The notes beneath the pieces are model-generated. The model was not told where the DNA came from. It worked only from the letters and a program-made list of their open reading frames with translations, and did not search any database. Source: Alphaproteobacteria bacterium AO1-B (GTDB taxonomy: Bacteria; Pseudomonadota; Alphaproteobacteria; Rhizobiales; Stappiaceae). From it: 64,000 nt of DNA. The DNA is taken from contig MLAX01000001.1 in NCBI GenBank assembly GCA_001890945.1, positions 682,001-746,000 on the forward strand, in the 5' to 3' direction. Of this stretch, positions 25,751 to 35,012 are shown piece by piece (the first letter of the stretch is position 1; each line of letters opens with the position of its first letter). Both the position numbers and the translations under genes were made by a program.

Positions 25751-27157
25751 TCACACGTTCAGCAGAAGGTATTCCCGCTCCCACGGGCTTATTACCGACA
25801 TGAAGGTTTCGAATTCTTCGTATTTGATGGCGCGGTAAGTCGCGACGAACTTCTCTCCGAAAACCTCGATCATGTCCTTAGAATTTTCGAACAAGGTAAG
25901 GGCTTCCGGCAAACCGCGCGGCAGGGACTTGGTAAGCTCGGTGCAGTCATCCATGCGCGGAGCGTCGGGTTTCAGACCTTTGACAATCCCGAGATAGCCG
26001 CAGGCCAGAGATGCCGCGATTGCAAGGTAAGGGTTTGCGTCAGAGCCGGGGATACGGTTTTCCAGGCGCCGCGCATCCGGACTTGAATACGGCACGCGCA
26101 GCCCGACTGTCCGATTGTCATAGCCCCAGTACACGTTGACCGGCGAGGTCGAGGTCTTTGAGAACCGGCGGTAGGAATTCACGAACGGTGCCATGATTGG
26201 CGTGACTTGCGGCAGATACAACTGATGCCCGGCAATGAAGGACAGGAACGCCTCCGTTTCCATGCCGTTCTCGCCGGCAAAGATGTTCTGACCGGTTTCC
26301 TTGTCGATCACCGATTGGTGGATGTGCATCGCCGACCCGGGCTGGTTCGACATCGGTTTGGACATGAAGGTCGCATACATCTCATGCCGCAGCGCCGCTT
26401 CCCGGATCGTCCGCTTAAACAGGAAGACCTGATCTGCGAGCTCCAGAGGATTGCCGTGACGCAGATTGATTTCCATCTGCGCCGCACCCTCCTCATGGAT
26501 CATCGTGTCGATTTCCAGCCCCTGCTGTTCGGACAGGTCATAGATATCGTCGATCAAGTCGTCGAATTCATTCAGCGCGGATATCGAGTAGGACTGGCGG
26601 CCAACCTCAGGACGGCCGGAGCGGCCTGTCGGCGGTTCCAGCGGGTAGTCGGGATCGGTGTTGGGACGAACCAAATAGAATTCGATCTCGGGGGCAACAA
26701 CCGGCTGCCAGCCCTTGTCTTCATAAAGTTTCAGAATGCGCTTCAGGACATTTCGCGGCGCCGTCTCCACGGGCGCACCTTCCCGCGTGTAGGCATCGTG
26801 AATGAGCTGTGCCGTCGGATCGCTTTCCCAAGGGACTGTTGTCAGAGTTGAATAATCGGCCCGGAAATAGAGGTCGCCGTCAGTCGGGTTGTGCTGGAAG
26901 CGCTCGTCGTCCTCCGGGTAGTCGCCGGAGATCGTCTGCGCGAAGATCGACGCAGGCATGGTCATGACAGGGCCGGAAAAGAATTTTTCCGTCGGCATCA
27001 TCTTGCCCCGGGCAACGCCCGCCAGGTCTGGGACGATACACTCGATATCCTGAATGTTCCGATGGTTGAGCCAATCCCGCGCGGCATCAACGTTTGAAAC
27101 ACCGCGGAGACTTTCATCCTTGTGCGGGGTCGAATGGGCAGGTGGGGTATCAGTCAC
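25751..27157 (-). CDS. Glutamine-synthetase-like enzyme, probable gamma-glutamylpolyamine synthetase
   Basis: ATP-dependent ligase of the glutamine synthetase family, 468 residues, close to PuuA/Spu-type enzymes that attach glutamate to putrescine or other amines. Visible motifs: APEIEFYLV with metal-binding Glu residues, GAAQMEINLRHG, GSAMHIHQSV (ATP/metal His), YWGYDNRTVGLRVP, RRLENRIPGSDANPYLA. It begins 102 bases downstream of a perfect palindrome ATTTTGTGATCACAAAAT and heads a two-gene operon with the aminotransferase. The exact amine cannot be told; true glutamine synthesis is unlikely given the divergence and context. Confidence 0.88.
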   Translation of the reverse strand: MTDTPPAHSTPHKDESLRGVSNVDAARDWLNHRNIQDIECIVPDLAGVARGKMMPTEKFFSGPVMTMPASIFAQTISGDYPEDDERFQHNPTDGDLYFRADYSTLTTVPWESDPTAQLIHDAYTREGAPVETAPRNVLKRILKLYEDKGWQPVVAPEIEFYLVRPNTDPDYPLEPPTGRSGRPEVGRQSYSISALNEFDDLIDDIYDLSEQQGLEIDTMIHEEGAAQMEINLRHGNPLELADQVFLFKRTIREAALRHEMYATFMSKPMSNQPGSAMHIHQSVIDKETGQNIFAGENGMETEAFLSFIAGHQLYLPQVTPIMAPFVNSYRRFSKTSTSPVNVYWGYDNRTVGLRVPYSSPDARRLENRIPGSDANPYLAIAASLACGYLGIVKGLKPDAPRMDDCTELTKSLPRGLPEALTLFENSKDMIEVFGEKFVATYRAIKYEEFETFMSVISPWEREYLLLNV

Positions 27158-27258
27158 GCGAAGCTCCAGAGATTCTGGTCCGTGATCGGCGGAACCGAAC
27201 AGCCGTGAAAATCACGGGATAGCTGCTGTTCTATGTCTATTCAAATGCCGTCAGGACT

Positions 27259-27276
27259 ATTTTGTGATCACAAAAT
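27259..27276. promoter_or_regulatory. 18-bp palindrome, probable GntR-regulator operator
   Basis: ATTTTGTGATCACAAAAT is a perfect 18-bp palindrome centred on GTGATCAC. It lies between the end of the GntR gene and the glutamine-synthetase-like gene. The same GTGATCAC core occurs ahead of the second such gene (28073), so both are likely bound by the same regulator. Confidence 0.65.
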
Positions 27277-27296
27277 GACACAAGGTTGAGCCGGGA

Positions 27297-28043
27297 TCAA
27301 CTGGGCTCTTCGCCTTGGAGAATTTCCCGGCCAAGGAGGCCCATGCCATCAGCGATGTCTGCCGTAATCGCTTCTCTCAATGCTGGGGCGTCTTGCATCT
27401 CGATCGCATGAATGGCGGCCTTGTGCTGGTCGATCAAATTCACCGTGCCGACCCGCCCGTAAACGGTGCGCATGAAGGGGGCGAACTGGAGCCAGAGACT
27501 ATCGATCAGCGGCAACAAAACACGGGAGCCGGACGCTCGATAGATATGGAAGTGAAAGGCGTGGTTCAGCCGCATATAGGCTTCCGCATCGCCGGAGCTC
27601 AGCCGCACGTCAATGTCGTCATCAATGCGCCTCAGTTCTGCAATGTCGTCGGAACCTAGGTGGGGCATGGCGCGGACAGCCAGTTCCGGCTCGAGCAGGA
27701 GACGGGCCATCAACACCTCGTCAAACCGTTCTGGCGTCATGTCCGGAACCTGGATGCGCCCATTGGGTTTGACTTCAAGAGCGTTTTCAGCAGCCAGCCG
27801 TTGAAGCACCTCGCGCACCGGCATCGGGCTGACCCCGAGCTCTGCTGCAAGACCCCGCAGCGTTACCGCCTTTCCGGGAATAAACCGTCCGGTCAGTAGG
27901 CCAGACCGCACAGCGATATCCACTTGATCGCGGGTTGCGCTGCGCGCTGAAGCGGTCGTTTGGGTCTTCTCAGGACCTGCATTGAGTGCGGAGCGCCGGA
28001 CCGGCAATAGTGATATCCTTCTATGTCGGATTTGCGATTTCAT
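27297..28043 (-). CDS. GntR-family regulator with FCD domain
   Basis: A 248-residue regulator of the FadR/FCD subfamily. The winged-helix domain spans about residues 38-105 (LTGRFIPGKAVTLRGLAAEL, then GVSPMPVREVLQRLAAENAL). The C-terminal all-helical FCD domain has the metal/ligand His and Asp-like residues (RLNHAFHFHIYRAS). It lies between two glutamine-synthetase-like genes, and each has a GTGATCAC box, so it probably senses a polyamine-pathway compound. The first ~35 residues are variable and no strong ribosome-binding site precedes the ATG, so the true start could be further in. Confidence 0.88.
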   Translation of the reverse strand: MKSQIRHRRISLLPVRRSALNAGPEKTQTTASARSATRDQVDIAVRSGLLTGRFIPGKAVTLRGLAAELGVSPMPVREVLQRLAAENALEVKPNGRIQVPDMTPERFDEVLMARLLLEPELAVRAMPHLGSDDIAELRRIDDDIDVRLSSGDAEAYMRLNHAFHFHIYRASGSRVLLPLIDSLWLQFAPFMRTVYGRVGTVNLIDQHKAAIHAIEMQDAPALREAITADIADGMGLLGREILQGEEPS

Positions 28044-28053
28044 CGCGATTGTC

Positions 28054-28099
28054 TTGACAGCCTATCTAGAAAGTGATCACATTTTTTGCGATATCGCAA
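28054..28099. promoter_or_regulatory. Promoter/operator region of the second glutamine-synthetase-like gene
   Basis: A TTGACA box (28054-28059) is followed by AAAGTGATCACATT (core GTGATCAC 28073-28080) and by a perfect 14-bp palindrome TTGCGATATCGCAA (28086-28099). The first matches the box ahead of the other glutamine-synthetase-like gene. The second is a different dyad and could bind another protein. The region is shared with the divergent GntR gene. Confidence 0.55.
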
Positions 28100-28153
28100 T
28101 CATAAGCTGGTGGTCCAAAGAACCAACAAGGCCAGCAGAAACACAGGACGTAA

Positions 28154-29542
28154 ATGAACGAGCTTCCTCACCAGATTCTGGAACATCCGGCGGAGCCCGG
28201 TTGGAAGTCGGCTTTCGAAGCCTTTTTGGAAGAACATCCAGACTTGGATACACTCGAAGTTGTTCTGCCGGATACAAACGGTGTTCTGCGCGGAAAATGG
28301 CTGCCCGGAAAAGCGCTGGCGAAAGTCTTCGAAGGTGGTGTCGCGTTTCCCTATTCTCTGTTTGGGCTGGACGTGTGGGGCCGGGAAGTCGAGGCGACAG
28401 GTATGCACCTGGAAACTGGCGACAAGGATGGTGTTTGCTGGCCCATTCCAGATTCTCTAAAGCTCGTACCATGGGCGGATCGGAAGACCGCTCAGGTGCT
28501 GTTGTCGATGTACGACCGCGATGGTGAACCTTTCCTCGCTGACCCGCGTCATGTGCTTGAAAACACCGTGGCGCAGATGAAGGAAGAGTTTGGCGTCACA
28601 GCCACATGTGCCTTTGAACTGGAGTTTTACCTTTTCGAGGAAAGTGACGGGGACTGGACCGAGCAGCCGAAGCCCCTGTTCTCGACCCATCTCGGTCCGG
28701 CGCGGCAAAACATGTATGCGCTGTCCGACCTGGAAGCGTTGCTGCCTGTTGTTGATGACCTGCGCAAGGCGTGCGAAGCGCAAGGTATCCCGGCAGACGC
28801 TGCCGTGTCAGAGGCCGCACCTGGACAGTTTGAATTGAACTTGCATCACCGGAACAATCCACTTTTGGCTGCCGATGATGTTGTGCTTCTTCGCCGCCTT
28901 GTCGCTGGCGTTGCTCGAAAACATGAACTTAAAGCGTCCTTCATGGCCAAGTCGTTTGTGGAATGGCCCGGCAATGGCATGCATGTTCACGTCTCTATGG
29001 AAGATGACAACGGCAACTTGTTTGCAGATCCGGAACATGGCCGCGAGAGGCTTGGATATGCGATCAATGGCTTGTTGAAGACGATGCCGGAAGCTCTGTT
29101 GCTTTTCATTTCAACATTCAACGGGTTCCGGCGCATGCAGCCGGGATCCTATGCTCCGGCATCAATCTGCTGGGGGGTTGACAACCGCTCTGTAGCTTTG
29201 CGGGTTCCCGCTTCTTCTCCAGAGGCCGCACGCGTGGAGCACCGGATTGCAGGCGCGGATGCCAACCCATATCTGGTTCTCACCGGGATCCTTGCAGGCA
29301 TGATGGAGGGGCTGCGTCTGAAGAAAGATCCACCAGCGGCAGTAACGGGCAATGCGTATGAAAAGCGCAAAAAACGCCTGACGCCTTGGATGGACGAAGC
29401 TATTGATGCGTTTGAGGCTTCCAAATTGATGAAGAAGGCGGTCGGTCCTGAAATGCACAAAGTGCTGACGGAAATCAAACGGGAAGAATTGAACGAGTTC
29501 GGCCGTGAAATTTCCTCACTCGAACGACAGACATATCTGTAA
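28154..29542 (+). CDS. Second glutamine-synthetase-like enzyme (polyamine-type)
   Basis: ATP-dependent glutamate-amine ligase family, 462 residues. It is a paralogue of the protein at 25751-27157 but clearly diverged: FELEFYLFEES, APGQFELNLHHR, GNGMHVHVSMED, CWGVDNRSVALRVP and RVEHRIAGADANPYLVLTG mark the same metal, ATP and substrate positions. The PuuA-like N-terminal phrase VVLPDTNGVLRGKWLP is present. It lies 171 bases ahead of potF in the same direction and may be co-transcribed with the transporter or have its own promoter. The GTGATCAC box upstream suggests GntR control. Confidence 0.88.
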   Translation: MNELPHQILEHPAEPGWKSAFEAFLEEHPDLDTLEVVLPDTNGVLRGKWLPGKALAKVFEGGVAFPYSLFGLDVWGREVEATGMHLETGDKDGVCWPIPDSLKLVPWADRKTAQVLLSMYDRDGEPFLADPRHVLENTVAQMKEEFGVTATCAFELEFYLFEESDGDWTEQPKPLFSTHLGPARQNMYALSDLEALLPVVDDLRKACEAQGIPADAAVSEAAPGQFELNLHHRNNPLLAADDVVLLRRLVAGVARKHELKASFMAKSFVEWPGNGMHVHVSMEDDNGNLFADPEHGRERLGYAINGLLKTMPEALLLFISTFNGFRRMQPGSYAPASICWGVDNRSVALRVPASSPEAARVEHRIAGADANPYLVLTGILAGMMEGLRLKKDPPAAVTGNAYEKRKKRLTPWMDEAIDAFEASKLMKKAVGPEMHKVLTEIKREELNEFGREISSLERQTYL

Positions 29543-29713
29543 GCAAACCGGAAAACGAACATAAGCTAAGCAGGCTTGCCCAAAATCGACTCTGGACAAA
29601 AATACCGTGCGTGGCAAAGTTCGCGTCAAACCAAAGGGAACCGCAAACAGTTACCGCCGTTTGCAAAAAGATGACGGTCAACGTCCTCCGAAACAAAACA
29701 GGGGAACATGAAT

Positions 29714-30808
29714 ATGAAACTCAAGACTATGCTTCTCGCCGTAACTTCACTCAGTGTGCTGGGTGGGGCGGCATTGGCTCAAGACCGCACGGTCAATGTC
29801 TACAACTGGTCCGACTATATTGATGAGTCGATTCTGGAAGACTTCACCAAGGAAACCGGCATCAACGTCGTCTATGACGTGTTTGACTCCAACGAAGTGC
29901 TTGAGACCAAGCTTCTGGCCGGTGGTACCGGGTATGACGTTGTGGTCCCGACCGGCACGTTCCTGTCGCGCCAAATCCAAGCTGGTGTCTTCGACAAACT
30001 CGACAAATCCAAGCTGAGCAATATCGGAAACATGTGGTCTGATATCGAAGCGCGTGTTGCCAAATACGACCCGGACAACGCCTATTCTATCAACTACATG
30101 TGGGGCACAACTGGCCTTGGATACAATGTCGAGAAGGTAAAGGCTGCACTTGGCGAAGACGCACCGGTTGACAGCTGGGACCTGTTGTTCAAGCCGGAAA
30201 ATGCCGCAAAACTCCAAGAATGCGGTATTCATGTTCTTGATGCGCCAACCGAATTGTTCCCGGCTGCGCTGAACTACCTTGGACTGGACCCGGACAGCAA
30301 GGACACCGGCGAAATTGAAAAAGCGACTGAGCTTTTGAAGTCGGTCCGGCCCTACGTCCAAAAGTTCCATTCCTCGGAGTACATCAACGCGCTTGCAAAT
30401 GGTGACATCTGCCTGGCCGTCGGTTGGTCTGGCGACGTTCTGCAGGCCCGTGACCGTGCAGCAGAGGCCGACAATGGCGTAACCGTGGAATACGCCATTC
30501 CGAAAGAAGGCGCACTGATGTGGTTCGACCAGATGGCGATCCCAGCAGACGCAAAAAACAAAGAGGAAGCGCATGAATTCCTGAACTACATCATGCGCCC
30601 GGATGTGATGGCGAAGGCCTCGAACTACGTCTATTACGCAAACGGCAACAAAGCCTCTCAAGAAATGCTGAATGACGATGTCATCGGCGATCCGGCGATT
30701 TATCCGCCGGCAGAGGCTGTTGAAAACCTCTACACCGTGACGTCCTACCCGCCGAAGGTGAACCGCGTTGTGACACGGTCCTGGACCTCTGTGAAAAGCG
30801 GACAGTAA
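29714..30808 (+). CDS. potF: Putrescine/polyamine ABC transporter periplasmic binding protein
   Basis: Periplasmic polyamine receptor, 364 residues. The signal peptide ends GGAALA near residue 22. The mature protein matches PotF/PotD: VNVYNWSDYIDESILEDF at its start, WGTTGLGYN, and the SWDLLF, FHSSEY, GWSGDV and PKEGALMWFDQ segments that line the ligand cleft. Two ATGs compete: 29708 sits too close to the GGGGAA site, 29714 is at the better distance and resembles the choX start. It heads potFGHI and is followed by a terminator-like hairpin. Confidence 0.93.
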   Translation: MKLKTMLLAVTSLSVLGGAALAQDRTVNVYNWSDYIDESILEDFTKETGINVVYDVFDSNEVLETKLLAGGTGYDVVVPTGTFLSRQIQAGVFDKLDKSKLSNIGNMWSDIEARVAKYDPDNAYSINYMWGTTGLGYNVEKVKAALGEDAPVDSWDLLFKPENAAKLQECGIHVLDAPTELFPAALNYLGLDPDSKDTGEIEKATELLKSVRPYVQKFHSSEYINALANGDICLAVGWSGDVLQARDRAAEADNGVTVEYAIPKEGALMWFDQMAIPADAKNKEEAHEFLNYIMRPDVMAKASNYVYYANGNKASQEMLNDDVIGDPAIYPPAEAVENLYTVTSYPPKVNRVVTRSWTSVKSGQ

Positions 30809-30818
30809 CCCAAGACAA

Positions 30819-30853
30819 CCACCGGACGGCATTTGCTGTCCGGTGGACTTTTT
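30819..30853 (+). terminator. Terminator-like hairpin between potF and potG
   Basis: Perfect 9-bp stem CCACCGGAC / GTCCGGTGG (30819-30827, 30838-30846) followed by ACTTTTTG. Like the hairpin between choX and choW it sits just after the binding-protein gene and likely lowers permease-gene expression. Confidence 0.8.
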
Positions 30854-30873
30854 GTGTCTTAGTTCTTCGTGGG

Positions 30874-32043
30874 GTGGGGGCTACCTTGGCTAAAAAGACG
30901 ATCGGACCAGTGCGCCGCGAATTTGTTCCCTGGGAAGATCCGGAGCAAAAGCCGTTTATCGAATTTCGCAATGTTACCAAGAAGTTTGGTGACTTTATCG
31001 CGGTCAACAATCTCTCACTCAAGATCTACAAGCGGGAGTTTTTTGCGCTCCTCGGCGGGTCCGGCTGCGGCAAAACCACGTTGATGCGCATGCTCGCCGG
31101 GTTCGAGACGCCCACCTCCGGTGAGATCTTTCTGGATGGCCAGGATTTGTCTGGCATTCCGCCTTTCCGGCGGCCGTCCAATATGATGTTCCAATCCTAT
31201 GCGCTTTTCCCGCATATGAGCGTTGAGAAGAACATTGCGTTCGGCCTTGAGCAGGACAATCTACCGAAATCGGAAATTGATGATCGGGTCGCCGAAATGC
31301 TGCGGCTGACCAAGCTTGAGCAATTCGCCAAGCGCAAGCCTCACCAGTTGTCCGGCGGTCAGCGGCAACGTGTTGCTCTGGCTCGGTCTCTCGCAAAACG
31401 CCCTAAGGTCTTACTGCTCGATGAACCACTGGGCGCGCTGGATCGCAAGCTGCGCGAAGAAACGCAGTTTGAGCTCATGGCGCTGCAGGAAGATTTGAAA
31501 ATGACCTTCTTGATCGTAACGCACGATCAGGAAGAAGCAATGACGGTCGCCGACCGGATCGCTGTCATGGATCGCGGTGAACTTGTTCAGGTGGCAACAC
31601 CCTCGGAGATTTATGAAGCGCCGAACTCCAAGTTTGTTGCCGACTTTATCGGCGACGTAAACTTGATCGAGGCGAAGGTTCTGGAGAAGGCCGATAACGG
31701 GACGCGTATGCAGGCGGTTGTTGGCGACTTTGCCATTGATACGGAGCAGACAACGGCCGCTTCTGTCGGAGATACAGTCTGGTACGCCATTCGACCCGAA
31801 AAGGTTCGAATCGCGCAGGGGCAGCCAGAAGGTTCGGTGACCAATCAGATAGGTGGCATCGTTTGGGACATCGCCTATCTTGGCGACGTGTCCATCTTCC
31901 ATGCGAAGGTTGGTGAAGACGATCACGACATTTTACGTGCCACCAAGGCCAACATCTCGCGCATGGTCGAAAACCCGATCACATGGGATGAAAATGTTGT
32001 CCTGACATTTGACCGGGACGCCGGTGTAATCCTGACTGGATGA
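30874..32043 (+). CDS. potG: Polyamine ABC transporter ATP-binding protein
   Basis: ATPase of the PotFGHI importer, 389 residues from the GTG at 30874; a TTG at 30886 (MAKKTIGPV) behind GGTGGGGG is an alternative start. Motifs: Walker A GGSGCGKTT, Q-loop MFQSYALFPHMS, signature LSGGQRQRVALARS, Walker B LLLDEPLGALD, H-loop IVTHDQEEAM. The last ~120 residues form the TOBE/regulatory domain of the PotA/MalK type. It follows potF behind a hairpin and is 10 bases ahead of potH. Confidence 0.94.
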   Translation: MGATLAKKTIGPVRREFVPWEDPEQKPFIEFRNVTKKFGDFIAVNNLSLKIYKREFFALLGGSGCGKTTLMRMLAGFETPTSGEIFLDGQDLSGIPPFRRPSNMMFQSYALFPHMSVEKNIAFGLEQDNLPKSEIDDRVAEMLRLTKLEQFAKRKPHQLSGGQRQRVALARSLAKRPKVLLLDEPLGALDRKLREETQFELMALQEDLKMTFLIVTHDQEEAMTVADRIAVMDRGELVQVATPSEIYEAPNSKFVADFIGDVNLIEAKVLEKADNGTRMQAVVGDFAIDTEQTTAASVGDTVWYAIRPEKVRIAQGQPEGSVTNQIGGIVWDIAYLGDVSIFHAKVGEDDHDILRATKANISRMVENPITWDENVVLTFDRDAGVILTG

Positions 32044-32053
32044 GGAGGGCGGC

Positions 32054-32977
32054 ATGAGCAAAGCGGCATCTAAATCCAAACGGGGTCTCGGCGGCTGGGG
32101 GTTAATTGCAGTTCCTTATTTCTGGCTGCTGATTTTCTTCCTCGCGCCGTTCCTGATCGTCTTCAAGATTTCCCTGTCACAGGTCGCGGTTGCGATCCCG
32201 CCTTATGTTCCAACGTTCGATTTGGCTGAAGGCTGGCAGGCTTTCCGGGAAGGACTTGGCGAGCTCTCCCTGGAGAACTATGTCTGGCTGACGGAAGATG
32301 CCCTTTACTGGAAGTCTTACGTCTCCTCGGTTTACATTGCCGCGGTTTCCACATTCATAACCCTCCTGATCGGTTACCCGATCGCTTACGGTATGGCGCG
32401 CAGCCCGGAAGCTTGGCGTCCGACCCTTTTGATGCTGGTGATCCTGCCGTTTTGGACCAGCTTTCTCATTCGCGTTTACGCCTGGATCGGCATTCTCAAG
32501 AACGAGGGTCTTCTCAATCAGTTCCTGATGATGTTGGGCCTGATTGACGAGCCGCTGGTGATCCTGAACACCAATGCCGCAGTCTATATCGGCATCGTAT
32601 ACTCCTACCTGCCGTTCCTCGTGCTGCCGCTTTACGCCAGCCTTGAAAAGCTGGACGGCAGTTTGCTCGAAGCCGCAGAAGACCTTGGCTGCCCGCCATG
32701 GAAAGCTTTCTGGAAAATCACCGTTCCCTTGTCGCTTCCAGGCGTTATCGCAGGCTGTTTCCTCGTTTTTATTCCAGCCGTTGGCGAGTTCGTTATCCCA
32801 GACCTTCTCGGCGGATCGGAAACCCTGATGATCGGCAAGACGCTGTGGGTGGAGTTCTTTAACAACCGCGATTGGCCGGTATCTTCTGCAGTTGCAGTGA
32901 TCCTCTTGCTGATCCTCGTGATCCCGATCGTTCTTTTCCAGAACCAGCAACAGAAAATGGCGGAGAAGAACCAATGA
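32054..32977 (+). CDS. potH: Polyamine ABC transporter permease
   Basis: First permease of the polyamine importer, 307 residues with six hydrophobic segments. The ABC permease EAA loop is at SLLEAAEDLGCPPWKAFWKI (~residues 205-224). The start has GAGGAG upstream. Its stop overlaps the potI ATG (ATGA), so the two subunits are translationally coupled. Confidence 0.94.
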   Translation: MSKAASKSKRGLGGWGLIAVPYFWLLIFFLAPFLIVFKISLSQVAVAIPPYVPTFDLAEGWQAFREGLGELSLENYVWLTEDALYWKSYVSSVYIAAVSTFITLLIGYPIAYGMARSPEAWRPTLLMLVILPFWTSFLIRVYAWIGILKNEGLLNQFLMMLGLIDEPLVILNTNAAVYIGIVYSYLPFLVLPLYASLEKLDGSLLEAAEDLGCPPWKAFWKITVPLSLPGVIAGCFLVFIPAVGEFVIPDLLGGSETLMIGKTLWVEFFNNRDWPVSSAVAVILLLILVIPIVLFQNQQQKMAEKNQ

Positions 32978-33798
32978 CTCGCGGCCCTTCCTGGTTCAAT
33001 GTGACGTCGATCGTCCTCGGCTTTTCGTTCCTATACCTGCCGATCGTGTTGCTGGTCATCTATTCGTTTAACGAAAGCCGGCTGGTTACGGTGTGGGGCG
33101 GGTTTTCCACCAAGTGGTATGTGGAACTCCTTCAGAACGATCAGTTGCTGGATGCTGCGTGGGTGACGCTGCGTGTCGCCTTCGTTTCGGCATCTGTCGC
33201 GACGGTGCTCGGCACAATGGCCGCATTGGTTTTGGTGCGTTCAGGGCGGTTTATGGGGCGCTCAATGTTTTCCGGCATGATCTTCGCCCCGCTTGTTATG
33301 CCGGAGGTGATCCTCGGGTTGTCGCTGCTGCTTCTGTTTGTGGCGATGGATCAGGCGCGCGGGTTTTGGACAGTGATCATAGCGCACACCACGTTTGCCA
33401 TGTGCTACGTGGCTGTGGTCGTGCAATCGCGGTTGGTCGGGTTCGACAAATCCGTCGAAGAGGCGGCAGAAGATCTTGGGTGCCCGCCGGTCAAAACGTT
33501 CTTCCTGATCACGCTGCCGATCATCCTGCCCGGTGTCATTGCAGGCTGGATGTTGGCATTCACCCTGTCCCTGGATGATCTCGTCATTGCGAGCTTCACC
33601 ACCGGGCCTGGTGCAACCACCTTGCCGATGAAAATCTATTCCCAGGTCCGCCTTGGTGTTACGCCGGAAATCAATGCGGTCTGTACGATCCTGGTCGTGC
33701 TTGTCTCGATCGGTGTGATTGCAGCGTCCATTGCCACCAAGCGGCAGCAGGTGCAGCGGGAACGGGATGAACGGGCAGCCTTCGGTGCGGACGGCTGA
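32974..33798 (+). CDS. potI: Polyamine ABC transporter permease
   Basis: Second permease of the polyamine importer, 274 residues, six hydrophobic segments, EAA loop VEEAAEDLGCPPVKTFFLIT. The frame is open upstream, but the coupled ATG at 32974, overlapping the potH stop by four bases, begins the typical N-terminus followed by the first membrane segment (LGFSFLYLPIVLLVIYSF). It is the last gene of potFGHI. No terminator is visible before the convergent DUF6460 gene, only three bases away. Confidence 0.94.
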   Translation: MTRGPSWFNVTSIVLGFSFLYLPIVLLVIYSFNESRLVTVWGGFSTKWYVELLQNDQLLDAAWVTLRVAFVSASVATVLGTMAALVLVRSGRFMGRSMFSGMIFAPLVMPEVILGLSLLLLFVAMDQARGFWTVIIAHTTFAMCYVAVVVQSRLVGFDKSVEEAAEDLGCPPVKTFFLITLPIILPGVIAGWMLAFTLSLDDLVIASFTTGPGATTLPMKIYSQVRLGVTPEINAVCTILVVLVSIGVIAASIATKRQQVQRERDERAAFGADG

Positions 33799-33801
33799 GG
33801 T

Positions 33802-34101
33802 TTATGCACGCGGAGGGCGGAACAGGTAAATCACAAGCCAAACCGGCACCACGATGAACGCGCCGAGGATCATGTTCGGGATCGCCCAGTCCCGGAATTC
33901 CAGCATGTAAATCCACAATTGGATCGGGCTGAGACCGACGGAGCCGAGCACATCTTCCGCCGTGATGTTGATGAACGACAATCCGGCGCCGACCAGCAGC
34001 GAAATCACCGCAATCTTAAAAAGGGTCGACAGGAATTGATACAAGGCGCCAGCGTCTTTCGTCGGTAATCTTCGTTTGACCGTTAAGGAATTACATACCA
34101 T
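33802..34101 (-). CDS. Small DUF6460-like membrane protein
   Basis: About 99 residues from the ATG at 34101. The conserved part is the last ~80 residues: one hydrophobic segment (FKIAVISLLVGAGLSFI), a helical linker, and a second (MILGAFIVVPVWLVIYLF) ending in a basic tail, the pattern of DUF6460 proteins of alphaproteobacteria. The function is unknown; it is probably an inner-membrane protein. The start is uncertain because no ribosome-binding site is clear; a TTG at 34044 is possible. Confidence 0.6.
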   Translation of the reverse strand: MVCNSLTVKRRLPTKDAGALYQFLSTLFKIAVISLLVGAGLSFINITAEDVLGSVGLSPIQLWIYMLEFRDWAIPNMILGAFIVVPVWLVIYLFRPPRA

Positions 34102-34295
34102 ATCCGGATCGGCACAAAACCATATCGATGGGTCAAGATGCTGTTCGCATACGACAATCCGCAAACAGGGTAAACCTTGCGATCTGAATGAAGGTTCATG
34201 TTTTTCGCTGCAACGCATCATTGCCCCTTGACCGAAGGAAAACTTGCAGCGAATGTGCCGCCGACGTGCGTTACGACACCAAACGGGAGTGAAAA

Positions 34296-34991
34296 ATGAA
34301 CAAAGTCTACCCGGACGCAAAGGCTGCCCTGGAGGGCCTGACCTTTGACGGAATGACTGTGATGGCCGGTGGCTTCGGCCTTTGCGGGATTCCGGAGAAC
34401 CTTATTGTGGCTCTGCGGGAATCCGGCGCCCAAAACATCACCGCGATCTCCAACAATGCCGGCGTGGATGATTTCGGTCTGGGCTTGTTGCTGCAAACCC
34501 GCCAGATCAAGAAAATGGTGTCGTCCTATGTGGGCGAGAACGCAACCTTTGAAAAGCAGTACCTCAACGGCGAGCTGGAGCTCGAGTTCAACCCGCAAGG
34601 GACACTTGCCGAGCGCATCCGCGCCGGCGGTGCTGGCATCCCGGGTTTCTATACCAAGACCGGTGTGGGCACGCTGATTGCCGACGGCAAGGAGCACAAG
34701 GACTTCAACGGCGAGACCTACATCATGGAGACCGGTCTTGTGTCCGACGTGTCCCTGGTTAAAGCCTGGAAAGCCGACAAGGAAGGCAACCTGATCTACC
34801 GGAAGACCGCGCGGAACTTCAATCCGATGATGGCGACCGCCGGCAAGACAACTGTCGTGGAAGTGGAGGAGCTGGTTGAAGTCGGTGAACTCGACGCGGA
34901 CAACATCCACACCGCCGGTATCTTTGTCGACCGCATCATTGTCGGCAGCCATGAGAAGCGCATCGAAAAGCGCACCACCCGCGAAGCCTGA
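34296..34991 (+). CDS. scoA: Succinyl-CoA:3-ketoacid CoA-transferase subunit A
   Basis: Subunit A of the enzyme that moves CoA from succinyl-CoA to acetoacetate, for ketone-body use. The 231-residue protein has the CoA-transferase family I signature [13 protein letters not shown] and the [15 protein letters not shown] loop. It is paired with subunit B 21 bases downstream. An acetate:acetoacetate-type enzyme (AtoDA) is the main alternative. The gene pair is common with thiolase and phasin genes in polyhydroxybutyrate-using organisms. Confidence 0.93.
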   Translation: MNKVYPDAKAALEGLTFDGMTVMAGGFGLCGIPENLIVALRESGAQNITAISNNAGVDDFGLGLLLQTRQIKKMVSSYVGENATFEKQYLNGELELEFNPQGTLAERIRAGGAGIPGFYTKTGVGTLIADGKEHKDFNGETYIMETGLVSDVSLVKAWKADKEGNLIYRKTARNFNPMMATAGKTTVVEVEELVEVGELDADNIHTAGIFVDRIIVGSHEKRIEKRTTREA

Positions 34992-35012
34992 TCGAGTTGA
35001 GGAGATAAAAAC

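Noticed and set aside
29747..30832. A 361-codon open frame antisense to potF
   Set aside because: No start signal or domain; potF is strongly supported on the other strand.
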